Assembly: GCA_002308235.1 (NCBI GenBank)
Contig: DBVS01000022.1
Location: forward strand, 1-12,115
DNA length: 12,115 bases
Direction: 5' to 3'
DNA from: Lachnospiraceae bacterium UBA1258
Lineage (GTDB): Bacteria > Bacillota > Clostridia > Lachnospirales > Lachnospiraceae
Within the stretch, counting starts at the first letter, position 1. Each line of letters begins with the position of its first letter. The notes under the pieces are model-generated. The model worked only from the letters and a program-made list of their open reading frames with translations, was not told the DNA's origin and did not search any database. This document shows, piece by piece, positions 5,942 through 12,115 of the stretch. The position numbers and the translations under genes were made by a program.

Positions 5942-7420
5942 ATGAACGCAGAGAAATACTTACAGACCGTCCTTGACGTGGGTCTTGCTTTGTCCGCGGA
6001 AAAGGACTACAACAAGCTATTTAACCTTATAATCGACAAGGGCATGGAGATCACCGCCTGTGACGCGGGAACCCTCTATGTGGTAAACGGAGACTTCCTG
6101 GAGTTTAAGATCATGAAGACCCTCTCCCAGGGAGTGGACAAGGGTTCAAACGGCGAGAAGATTGAACTTCCTCCCGTGCCTATCCAGGAAGGCAATCTTT
6201 GTGCATATTCCGCCATTCACAGGACTCCTTTGAACATACCGGATGTGTACGAAAGCGACCTCTTCGACTTTTCGGGCCCCAAGAAATACGACGCCATAAC
6301 AGGGTACCACACGGGTTCCATGATGGCGATTCCTCTTGTAGACAACGACGATAAAACCGTTGGCGTCCTGCAGCTGATAAACGCTCTGGATGAAAACGGA
6401 AAGATAATTCCTTTTGACAAGTCCCTGGAAAACATAGTTCTTTCTTTAGGCTCACAGACCGCTGTGGCGGTAACGAACATGCGGCTTCTTGAAGAACTGA
6501 AAGACCAGATGTGGTCCTTCACGGAAGCAATGGCCGCCGCCATCGACGAAAGAACCCCGTACAATGCCAGCCACACCCGAAAGGTGGCAGAATACTGCGG
6601 ACGACTGGCGGACTATATAAACAAGCTTCACGAAGAGGGAAAGACAGAGGATTTCTTTACGCAAAACCGCAAAGAACAGCTTGTGATGGGCGCCTATCTT
6701 CACGATATCGGTAAACTGGTCATCCCCCTTTCCGTCATGAACAAGGCTACCCGTCTTGCGGGTCACGAAAAAGAACTGGAAAGCCGTTTGAACGCACTTA
6801 AGCTCAAACTGAAGATAAGATTTCTTGAAGGAAATATGGACGAAGCAACATACGAGTCCGAAGTCAAGAAAGTGGATGACGCCGTTGCGGTTGCGTTTGA
6901 AGCAAACGGCGTAGGTTTCATCAACGACGAACTCAATGCCCGCCTTACCAAATCCCTTAACGATACCGTGGAAACCGACGACGGAATCGAAGCGCTTTTC
7001 ACGGACGAAGAAAAGAAGTGCATGAGCATCATCAAGGGTACGCTTACCGCAGAAGAGCGCGGCATCATGGAAAGCCACGTGGTCATCACAAAGAAGATCC
7101 TCGATAAGGTTCATTTCAATTCTTACTTCAAGGATTCTCCCAAGTGGGCAGCCATGCACCATGAACTTTTGAACGGCCGTGGGTATCCCAATCACCTTAC
7201 GGCGGAGGATCTGCCCCTTGATGCACGTGTTATGACGGTTGCGGATATCTGTGACGCGCTTCTTGCCACCGACAGACCTTATAAAAAGCCCATTCCGAAG
7301 GAAAAAGCTTTTGCAATCATGTACGACATGGCGGATAAGGGCGATATAGAAAAACGATTGGTAGATTACCTTAAGGAGTGTTTGGAAGATGGCGAAAGAA
7401 CCGTCGACGTTCAAAAGTAA
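5942..7420 (+). CDS. GAF domain plus HD-GYP phosphohydrolase, probable cyclic-di-GMP phosphodiesterase
   Basis: This 492-residue soluble protein has a GAF domain (about 15-180) joined by a helix to an HD-GYP domain (about 185-480). HD-GYP enzymes hydrolyse c-di-GMP, and some act on other cyclic dinucleotides. Metal-site residues are recognisable: His211 (NASHTRKVAEYC), His254-Asp255 (LHDIGK), His379 (MESHVV), His406-His407 (MHHELLNGRGYP, with the GYP signature at 414-416) and Asp435 (VADICDALLATDRPY). An insertion of about 90 residues, rich in Lys, Glu and Leu, lies between the HD pair and His379. The spacing is 124 residues, where characterised enzymes have about 37. The GAF domain carries a degenerate NKFDE motif (Asn147-Ala148, Phe158, Leu162-Glu163). 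The start is ATG 5942 with a weak ribosome binding site. The 3' end overlaps the next gene by 32 bases, suggesting coupled translation. Confidence 0.9.
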   Translation: MNAEKYLQTVLDVGLALSAEKDYNKLFNLIIDKGMEITACDAGTLYVVNGDFLEFKIMKTLSQGVDKGSNGEKIELPPVPIQEGNLCAYSAIHRTPLNIPDVYESDLFDFSGPKKYDAITGYHTGSMMAIPLVDNDDKTVGVLQLINALDENGKIIPFDKSLENIVLSLGSQTAVAVTNMRLLEELKDQMWSFTEAMAAAIDERTPYNASHTRKVAEYCGRLADYINKLHEEGKTEDFFTQNRKEQLVMGAYLHDIGKLVIPLSVMNKATRLAGHEKELESRLNALKLKLKIRFLEGNMDEATYESEVKKVDDAVAVAFEANGVGFINDELNARLTKSLNDTVETDDGIEALFTDEEKKCMSIIKGTLTAEERGIMESHVVITKKILDKVHFNSYFKDSPKWAAMHHELLNGRGYPNHLTAEDLPLDARVMTVADICDALLATDRPYKKPIPKEKAFAIMYDMADKGDIEKRLVDYLKECLEDGERTVDVQK

Positions 7421-8873
7421 GATTATTCCGGTCCTCATCGGGATCGTGCTTGTTGTGGGAATCGTGGGAGGTGTCCTTTTTTACCAGAGCAAGGGCTACA
7501 GAAGTATCGCGGTAGATGAATTAAAAGGTGATGTAAGAGCCGTCGGGGACAAAAAAGACGGATCCCTTTTCGTGGGTGAGCATCTTTACGACGGGGATTT
7601 CGTAAGCGTTGCCAACGATTCGTCCCTTACCCTGGTGGCGGATACCAACAAGTACCTTTATGCTGACGAAAATACAAGTTTCAAAATAGAGTACTCATCG
7701 GAAATGTCCAAAAGCAAGGTGAAGATCCATATGGAATCGGGCTCCACCTTAAGCGTATTGAACGAAAAACTTAAAGACGGCGAAATATACGAGGTGGATA
7801 CTCCCAATTCCACCATGTCGGTCCGCGGAACTTCTTTCCGCGTTACCGTGTACAAAGCTTCCGACGGTTTTGATTACATGCTTACGGAAGTTAAAACGGG
7901 AACCGTCGTTGTAAAACTTAAGGACTCGGAAGGAAAGTTTACCGGAGAAGAACATGCCTTTGATGCCGGCGAGAGCGGAATCACCAGAGGTAATGAAGAA
8001 ACCACCGAATTCTTAAAGACAATGGACGATTACGTCTGGACTCTTGATTACGACACACTCCCCGAAGATAACGTGGAAAGACTTATTGAGATCATCACGG
8101 AAGCAATGGATCCCGAGGTGGTGGGCGATACCGATGAACACACCCATACGCCGGGAGAATGGTATGTGGAACGCTCCGCTTCCTGCGACATAGAGGGTTT
8201 GAGACTCAGGAAATGTACCGAGTGCGGCGCGATCGTGGCAAAGGAAAGTATCCCTGCTACGGGACATACTTACGGGGAATGGCATGAAACCATCACCCCC
8301 GGCTGTACGGAATCCGGAAGAGAAACCAGAGTCTGCACAGTCTGCGGTCACGAAGAAACCAACACTCTTGCGGCGCTCGGACATGACTGGGTTGAAACGT
8401 CGAGCGACGTGAACACCTGCAGCGATAACAATCCGATTGCATACAGCCACCAGACCTGCAGAAACTGTCAGCAGACAAGAGATGTCGAACTGCCGAAACC
8501 CGAGCATGAGTGGAGGTATGAATCGACTACCAGAACCTGTACCACAGACGGTGAAGCTACCTACAGATGCCCGATATGTCAGGCTGTCGATACAAGACCC
8601 GATCCCTGCACGGGACATATGGGACTTCATGAGATAGTTCTGGAAGAACCTGCGTGCATAGATTTTGGCCATGTAGTGACGGATTGTGATGCCTGCAACT
8701 ACTATGATACGCACGGAGAATATATTTCCGAAAGAGAAACCGATCCCCTCGGACACCTGTGGGGCCCGGTCGAATCAAGAACCGAAGGCAATCATATAAG
8801 TTATTTCCATTCATGTCAGAGACCGGGATGTCCTTATCAGGAGTACCCGACCAACGCAGCAGGGGATGATTAA
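7389..8873 (+). CDS. Membrane-anchored FecR-like domain protein with Cys-rich C-terminal repeats (paralogue 1)
   Basis: A protein of 494 residues. A basic N-terminus and one hydrophobic segment (about 11-31) should hold it in the membrane with the rest outside. Residues about 35-200 form a FecR-like beta domain, shown by YEVDTPNSTMSVRGTSFRV with Arg146-Gly147-Thr148 at the family's R-G-T-x-F signature. It lacks the cytoplasmic anti-sigma part of true FecR. From residue 255 the tail has 18 Cys, arranged as W...C...C-x2-C...G-H modules that degenerate toward the end (HSCQRPGCPY). AAGGAG at 7373-7378 precedes ATG 7389 by ten bases, inside the HD-GYP gene. Paralogue 2 follows 14 bases downstream with the R-G-T motif at the same residue number. 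No sortase motif is seen. The role is unknown; surface sensing, binding or matrix attachment are possibilities. Confidence 0.85.
   Translation: MAKEPSTFKSKIIPVLIGIVLVVGIVGGVLFYQSKGYRSIAVDELKGDVRAVGDKKDGSLFVGEHLYDGDFVSVANDSSLTLVADTNKYLYADENTSFKIEYSSEMSKSKVKIHMESGSTLSVLNEKLKDGEIYEVDTPNSTMSVRGTSFRVTVYKASDGFDYMLTEVKTGTVVVKLKDSEGKFTGEEHAFDAGESGITRGNEETTEFLKTMDDYVWTLDYDTLPEDNVERLIEIITEAMDPEVVGDTDEHTHTPGEWYVERSASCDIEGLRLRKCTECGAIVAKESIPATGHTYGEWHETITPGCTESGRETRVCTVCGHEETNTLAALGHDWVETSSDVNTCSDNNPIAYSHQTCRNCQQTRDVELPKPEHEWRYESTTRTCTTDGEATYRCPICQAVDTRPDPCTGHMGLHEIVLEEPACIDFGHVVTDCDACNYYDTHGEYISERETDPLGHLWGPVESRTEGNHISYFHSCQRPGCPYQEYPTNAAGDD
8154..8870 (+). repeat. Cys-rich W...C...C-x2-C...GH modules of paralogue 1
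   Basis: The first two modules are clear: PGEWYVERSASC...KCTEC...ATGHTY and GEWHETITPGC...VCTVC...ALGHDW. They are followed by a longer module with TC...SHQTCRNC...PEHEW, then TRTC...RCPIC...CTGH, and then divergent Cys pairs to the end. The third module matches one in paralogue 3 (near 11401-11540), so the module order is partly conserved between the copies. Confidence 0.8.
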
Positions 8874-8887
8874 AAAGAGGGAGGATT

Positions 8888-10114
8888 ATGGCGAAAGCGG
8901 GTCCATCTGCAAAAAGTAAAATAATAACCTTTCTTGTGGGCGTTATACTGATAGCCGGGATAGCCGGAGGTGTGCTTTTTTATCAGAGCAAAGGCTACCA
9001 CAGTATAGCGGTCAATGAAATAAAGGGTGAGGTCACTGCCGTCGGACAAAAGAAAGACGGGAAACTCTTTGTTGGCGAACACCTTTACAGCGGAGATCAT
9101 GTGTCGGTTGCCGAAGCTTCCGGCCTTACTCTTTGCGCGGATACCAATAAGTACCTTTACGCGGACGAAAATACATCCTTCAGGATCGAATTTGCCTCGG
9201 ATCTTTCAAAGAGTACCGTAAAGATCAGCATGGAGTCCGGTTCGACCTTGAGCGTTCTTAACGAAAAACTCGGTGAAAACGACGTGTATGAGGTAAGTAC
9301 GCCAAATTCTGTCATGTCGGTCAGAGGAACCTCCTTCAGAGTCACGGTGTATGAGAGCAAAGCAAAAAAATCCTACACCCTTCTGGAGGTTGAAAAAGGC
9401 TCCGTACAGGTTAACCTTGCTCAGATCGACGGAAAATATGCAGGAGAAGAGGAACTATTTGAGGTAGGCGAATGCGCCGTCATCAAAAAGGCAGATGAGG
9501 AAGAGGCTTCCTTCATGACCAATGAAGACGGCAATGTGAAGTGGAAACTTGATTACGAGGTCCTTCCCGAAGAAAATGTGGAACGTCTCGTTACCATACT
9601 TGAGGATGCGGGTGAGAATCTGGAACCGGAACCCGAGCCTGAGCCGGCTCCTAAGCCGGCACCCGCGCCCCAACCCGAACCTACGCCCGTGCCCACGCCT
9701 GAGCAGGATAATACTCAGACGGGAGATGATTCGCAGGGCCATGTCCATACTCCCGGAGAATGGGAAGTGACCAAGGAGGCCAATTGCACCGAGGACGGCA
9801 CCAGAGTAAAGAGATGTACTGTATGCGGCGAAATAGTTCAGGCTATTGCTGATCCCGCGCATCACAACTATGAAGAGGCCGGCTATTCCGTAACTAACTG
9901 CGAAGACGGCGGAACAGTGCTGTATCGGTGTAGTGTCTGCGGAGACGAACGGGAAGAAGTATATCCGCCTCAGTCTCACAAGTGGGTTGAGGTCGATCCG
10001 CAAAGCTTTGGAGGCGGTACCAATGCAGGAGGAGTTGCCAACGGAGGCGGTGTACGGTATAGATGCGAGATATGCGGACAGCTCGCAAATGCAGGAACTC
10101 TGGGTGGTCCTTAA
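8888..10114 (+). CDS. Membrane-anchored FecR-like domain protein with Pro/Glu linker and Cys-rich tail (paralogue 2)
   Basis: A protein of 408 residues, closest to paralogue 1 through the membrane segment (about 13-33) and the FecR-like domain, which contains STPNSVMSVRGTSFRV with Arg146-Gly147-Thr148. A low-complexity Pro/Glu/Ala linker (residues 245-272) separates this domain from a short Cys tail. The tail has one standard module (GEWEVTKEANC...RCTVCGE), a divergent one (TNCEDGG...RCSVCGD) and a last RCEICG pair after a Gly-rich stretch (GGGTNAGG...NGGG). It is the shortest complete copy. GGAGG at 8880-8884 ends only three bases before ATG 8888, and GAGG at 8877-8880 gives a better spacing. 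The linker suggests that the Cys modules are held away from the membrane. The function is not recognisable beyond its family. Confidence 0.85.
   Translation: MAKAGPSAKSKIITFLVGVILIAGIAGGVLFYQSKGYHSIAVNEIKGEVTAVGQKKDGKLFVGEHLYSGDHVSVAEASGLTLCADTNKYLYADENTSFRIEFASDLSKSTVKISMESGSTLSVLNEKLGENDVYEVSTPNSVMSVRGTSFRVTVYESKAKKSYTLLEVEKGSVQVNLAQIDGKYAGEEELFEVGECAVIKKADEEEASFMTNEDGNVKWKLDYEVLPEENVERLVTILEDAGENLEPEPEPEPAPKPAPAPQPEPTPVPTPEQDNTQTGDDSQGHVHTPGEWEVTKEANCTEDGTRVKRCTVCGEIVQAIADPAHHNYEEAGYSVTNCEDGGTVLYRCSVCGDEREEVYPPQSHKWVEVDPQSFGGGTNAGGVANGGGVRYRCEICGQLANAGTLGGP
9620..9703 (+). repeat. Pro/Glu-rich low-complexity linker in paralogue 2
   Basis: Residues 245-272 alternate Pro with Glu, Ala, Lys, Gln, Thr and Val (EPEPEPEPAPKPAPAPQPEP). 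The underlying DNA is a GC-rich run of CCN codons. Such linkers usually act as extended spacers in wall-spanning or surface proteins. Neither paralogue 1 nor 3 has one at this place, so it was gained by copy 2 or lost by the others. Confidence 0.85.
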
Positions 10115-10162
10115 TCATAAACAAATAACGTATCGTATTTTTAGAATTGGGGATTTATAAAC

Positions 10163-10167
10163 GGAGG
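10163..10167 (+). promoter_or_regulatory. Ribosome binding site that fixes the paralogue 3 start at 10174
   Basis: GGAGG lies six bases before ATG 10174. An upstream in-frame TTG at 10147 would put this site within the coding region and break the match with paralogue 4, whose start (MKLSVLLGTLKGK) aligns with MLKAFLGTLKGK. Confidence 0.8.
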
Positions 10168-10173
10168 GGACAA

Positions 10174-11769
10174 ATGCTGAAAGCTTTTTTGGGTACGTTA
10201 AAAGGAAAAATCATAGCGGCAGCAGCCGGATTTGTGGTTACGGGAGGAATTGTGGCCGGAGTGGCTATCGCGGCCCACAATGCCGGATATCGTAATATCT
10301 CCGTGGAGGAGGTTGCGGGTACGGTTACTGCCACGGGTGAGAAAAAGAACGGGCAGCTCCTGGTGGGAGAACACCTGGTTTCAGGAGACTTTGTTTCCGT
10401 TGAGGCGCAATCGAGTCTTACCGTATGTGCTGACAAGACAAAGCATCTCTATGCCGACCCCGAGACCAGATTTAAACTGATAGATACTTCCGGGAAGAAG
10501 GGAAGTACCATAAAGATACAGATGGAAGCCGGATCCACGCTTCATGAACTTACGGAAAAGCTGGGTGCCGGTGATGTATACGAGGTTGAAACGCCCAACT
10601 CCACCATGTCCGTCCGCGGCACCATCTTCAGGGTTACGGTGTACAGAACGGCCGCAAACGTATACTACACTTTAACCGAGGTCACAAACGGTTCGGTGGT
10701 AGTGAAATTAAAGGACGATTCGGGACAATATACCGGCGAGGAAGCCACCATTCAGCCCGGTGAGAGTGCGCTCATGAGAGAGGAGGGAAACCGGTCGGAA
10801 TTCGTACGTAGCAGGACCGGAGACGACAGCCTGATCCTTGACTACAATAATCTTCCCGAGGACAGTGTAGACAGGCTTATAGAGCTTATAACGGAACCGA
10901 AAGAACTTGTAAGACCTCATGAGCACGTCGAGGGTGAATGGGTCGTGGATACGGAACCTACCTGTACCGCTACGGGGATCCGGGTTAAGCGCTGTACCAT
11001 ATGCGATGAGGTCCTTCTGATCGAAACTCTTGATAAGATCGATCACGAAGCAGGGGATTGGGAATTCAATCCCGAACCCACCTGTACGGAACCGGGAATC
11101 AGAGAAAAGAAGTGTAAATACTGCGGTCTCGTGATGGAAACCGAAGAGCTGGAAGCCCTCGGCCACACGGAGAGCGATTGGATAGTAACGACAGAGCCCA
11201 CCTGTACGACAAGAGGCGCTCGTGAGAAGAGATGCACGGTCTGCGATGAAGTGCTTGAGACAGAGACTCTGAGGGCCCTCGGACACAGATACGGGAACTG
11301 GACAGTAACCAAAGAGGCCAACTGTACCGAGGCGGGCTCCCGTAGGCACGTATGCGAAAGATGCGGAGCGGCTGCGACAGAAACTGTAGCGGCACTGGGT
11401 CATGACTGGTATGAGACAGGAAGAGAGAACTACACATGTGACACAGAAAACTATCCCGGTGATCCAGTTTCACATCAACGGTGTAATAATTGCGGAGCAA
11501 CCCGGGATGAGGGGCTTTCGAGGCCGGCACACGTCTGGACGGCAAAGTACGGAGCGGATTTTTGGAGAGAGCCCTGTGTGGAGATGGGATGGCATACCTT
11601 CCAATGTTCGGTTTGCGGAAGGCTGGATGAGCAGGAACTTCCTGCAATCGGACACCATGTATGTCTTGACGGAAGCGTACATTTTGACGACGCAACAGGA
11701 GAATATCGCGCTATATGTTCGGCATGCAATGAGGAATATGTGTGCGATGAAGATGGTAACGATATTTAA
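10174..11769 (+). CDS. Membrane-anchored FecR-like domain protein with tandem 40-residue Cys/His repeats (paralogue 3)
   Basis: A protein of 531 residues. The N-terminus (LGTLKGKIIAAAAG) and hydrophobic segment (about 8-32) resemble paralogue 4 rather than 1 and 2, so the cluster falls into two pairs. The FecR-like domain (about 36-205) contains ETPNSTMSVRGTIFRV with Arg148-Gly149-Thr150. From residue 254 there are four regular units of about 40 residues, followed by divergent modules shared with paralogue 1 (SHQRCNNCGATRD). The tail holds 22 Cys, striking for an extracellular protein of a Gram-positive bacterium. No sortase signal, lipobox or catalytic motif is seen. There is a 59-base gap to the upstream gene and 41 bases to the next. 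The Cys/His sets could bind metal or form disulfides. The extracellular location is inferred from the single N-terminal membrane segment. Confidence 0.86.
   Translation: MLKAFLGTLKGKIIAAAAGFVVTGGIVAGVAIAAHNAGYRNISVEEVAGTVTATGEKKNGQLLVGEHLVSGDFVSVEAQSSLTVCADKTKHLYADPETRFKLIDTSGKKGSTIKIQMEAGSTLHELTEKLGAGDVYEVETPNSTMSVRGTIFRVTVYRTAANVYYTLTEVTNGSVVVKLKDDSGQYTGEEATIQPGESALMREEGNRSEFVRSRTGDDSLILDYNNLPEDSVDRLIELITEPKELVRPHEHVEGEWVVDTEPTCTATGIRVKRCTICDEVLLIETLDKIDHEAGDWEFNPEPTCTEPGIREKKCKYCGLVMETEELEALGHTESDWIVTTEPTCTTRGAREKRCTVCDEVLETETLRALGHRYGNWTVTKEANCTEAGSRRHVCERCGAAATETVAALGHDWYETGRENYTCDTENYPGDPVSHQRCNNCGATRDEGLSRPAHVWTAKYGADFWREPCVEMGWHTFQCSVCGRLDEQELPAIGHHVCLDGSVHFDDATGEYRAICSACNEEYVCDEDGNDI
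10933..11409 (+). repeat. Four tandem units of about 120 bp (40 residues) in paralogue 3
   Basis: Units start at 10933, 11053, 11173 and 11293. The first three are exactly 40 codons and the fourth is 39. Each follows x-x-W...P-T/A-N-C-T...G...C-x2-C...L-G-H, with spacing C-x9-C-x2-C-x13-H in the regular units (the last His sits in IDH in unit 1). DNA identity is patchy, so the units are not very recent copies, but the spacing is strictly kept. Confidence 0.9.
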
Positions 11770-11810
11770 AATCGTTTTTTGAGAGTACATATTTTGGGGA
11801 GGGGTAGTTC

Positions 11811-12115
11811 ATGAAGCTGTCAGTTTTACTTGGAACCCTCAAGGGAAAAATAGCTGCGGCAGTCATCGGCACCATTGTGGTGGGCGGCGGCGTGACAACG
11901 GCCGTGGTGATGATCAATGACCCGGGATACCGTTCCATTTCTGTGGAGGAAGTGTCGGGAACGGTTATCGCAAAGAGCGAAGCCCGCGACGGTCAGGTCA
12001 TCGTCGGTGATCATCTTTACAGCGGAGATTACGTGTCTGTAGCCACGCAATCGGCTTTGACCATGTGTACCGACAACAGCAAATACCTTTATGCGGATGA
12101 AAATACCGCCTTCAG
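11811..12115 (+). CDS. Membrane-anchored FecR-like domain protein, 3' end outside window (paralogue 4)
   Basis: An open frame from ATG 11811 runs off the window after 101 complete codons. A purine-rich ribosome binding site (GGGGAGGGG at 11796-11804) precedes it. It starts MKLSVLLGTLKGKIAAAVIG, has a hydrophobic segment (about 13-34), then GYRSISVEEVSGTV, VGDHLYSGDYVSVA and NSKYLYADENTAF. These align directly with the first 100 or so residues of the three upstream proteins. The R-G-T-x-F motif and any Cys-rich tail would lie beyond the window. It pairs with paralogue 3 by its N-terminus. At least four copies are therefore present, and the array may continue. Confidence 0.88.
   Translation, partial: MKLSVLLGTLKGKIAAAVIGTIVVGGGVTTAVVMINDPGYRSISVEEVSGTVIAKSEARDGQVIVGDHLYSGDYVSVATQSALTMCTDNSKYLYADENTAF

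Noticed and set aside
10115..10173. Internal promoter before paralogue 3 (TATAA near 10156)
   Set aside because: The TATAA lies only three bases from the ribosome binding site, too close to serve as a -10 for this gene, and no matching -35 is seen.
10933..11409. Zinc-finger DNA-binding or rubredoxin-like domains because of the C-x2-C pairs
   Set aside because: The protein has an N-terminal membrane anchor that puts the repeats outside the cell, and each unit has one C-x2-C pair rather than the two of rubredoxin.
10933..11409. CRISPR-like direct repeat array
   Set aside because: The 120-base periodicity lies within a coding frame, the units are diverged, and there are no short identical repeats with unique spacers.
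11762..11781. Intrinsic terminator after paralogue 3 (AAAA-TCG-TTTTTT)
   Set aside because: The possible stem is only four A-T pairs and would not be stable. Paralogue 4 follows after 41 bases with a good ribosome binding site.
7389..12115. Classical FecI/FecR/FecA-type iron-citrate signalling system
   Set aside because: No extracytoplasmic sigma factor, no TonB-dependent receptor and no cytoplasmic anti-sigma segment are present. Only the beta domain resembles FecR, and the organism appears to be Gram-positive.

Overview
The window looks like chromosomal DNA from a motile Gram-positive Clostridia species, most likely a Lachnospiraceae-type gut or rumen bacterium. The grounds are strong GGAGG-type ribosome binding sites, a sigma-A-like promoter, a Cache-domain chemoreceptor and extracellular Cys-rich C-x2-C/G-H repeats of the kind seen in surface proteins of this group. 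The taxonomic call is an inference. All nine supported genes lie on the + strand and there is no gene-free stretch longer than about 125 bases.

Layout. (1) 1-324: the 3' part of a HIT-family nucleotide hydrolase, cut by the window edge. (2) 325-448: the only real intergenic region. It holds A-tracts phased at 10 bp, an extended -10 promoter (TTGGCT-17-TATAAT) and a small hairpin just before the ribosome binding site. (3) 449-7420: a co-directional, closely packed set of signalling and enzyme genes: a dCache chemoreceptor, a Sir2 deacylase, a CHASE2-containing class III adenylyl cyclase, a sugar-phosphate isomerase/epimerase-like TIM barrel, and a GAF plus HD-GYP phosphohydrolase with an unusual insertion of about 90 residues. 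(4) 7389-12115: four tandem paralogues, the last cut by the window end. In all four the N-terminal region is a membrane anchor followed by a FecR-like beta domain (incomplete in the fourth). In the three complete copies the C-terminus is a Cys-rich tail of C...C-x2-C...H repeats.

Gene spacing from 449 onward is 14, 1, 15, 39, -32, 14, 59 and 41 bases. The set could therefore be one long transcript from the promoter at 375-403, although internal promoters cannot be excluded.

The candidate unusual system is this combination. A cAMP-producing enzyme has an extracellular CHASE2 sensor. A likely c-di-GMP phosphodiesterase has a GAF domain carrying a degenerate NKFDE-type cyclic-nucleotide motif. 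Beside them is an expanding family of surface-anchored FecR-like proteins with tandem Cys/His modules and no FecI sigma factor or TonB receptor. My reading, which is inference, is an envelope-sensing unit in which diversified extracellular proteins feed one or more of the membrane sensors. An ordinary operon of unrelated signalling genes with a local duplication remains possible.
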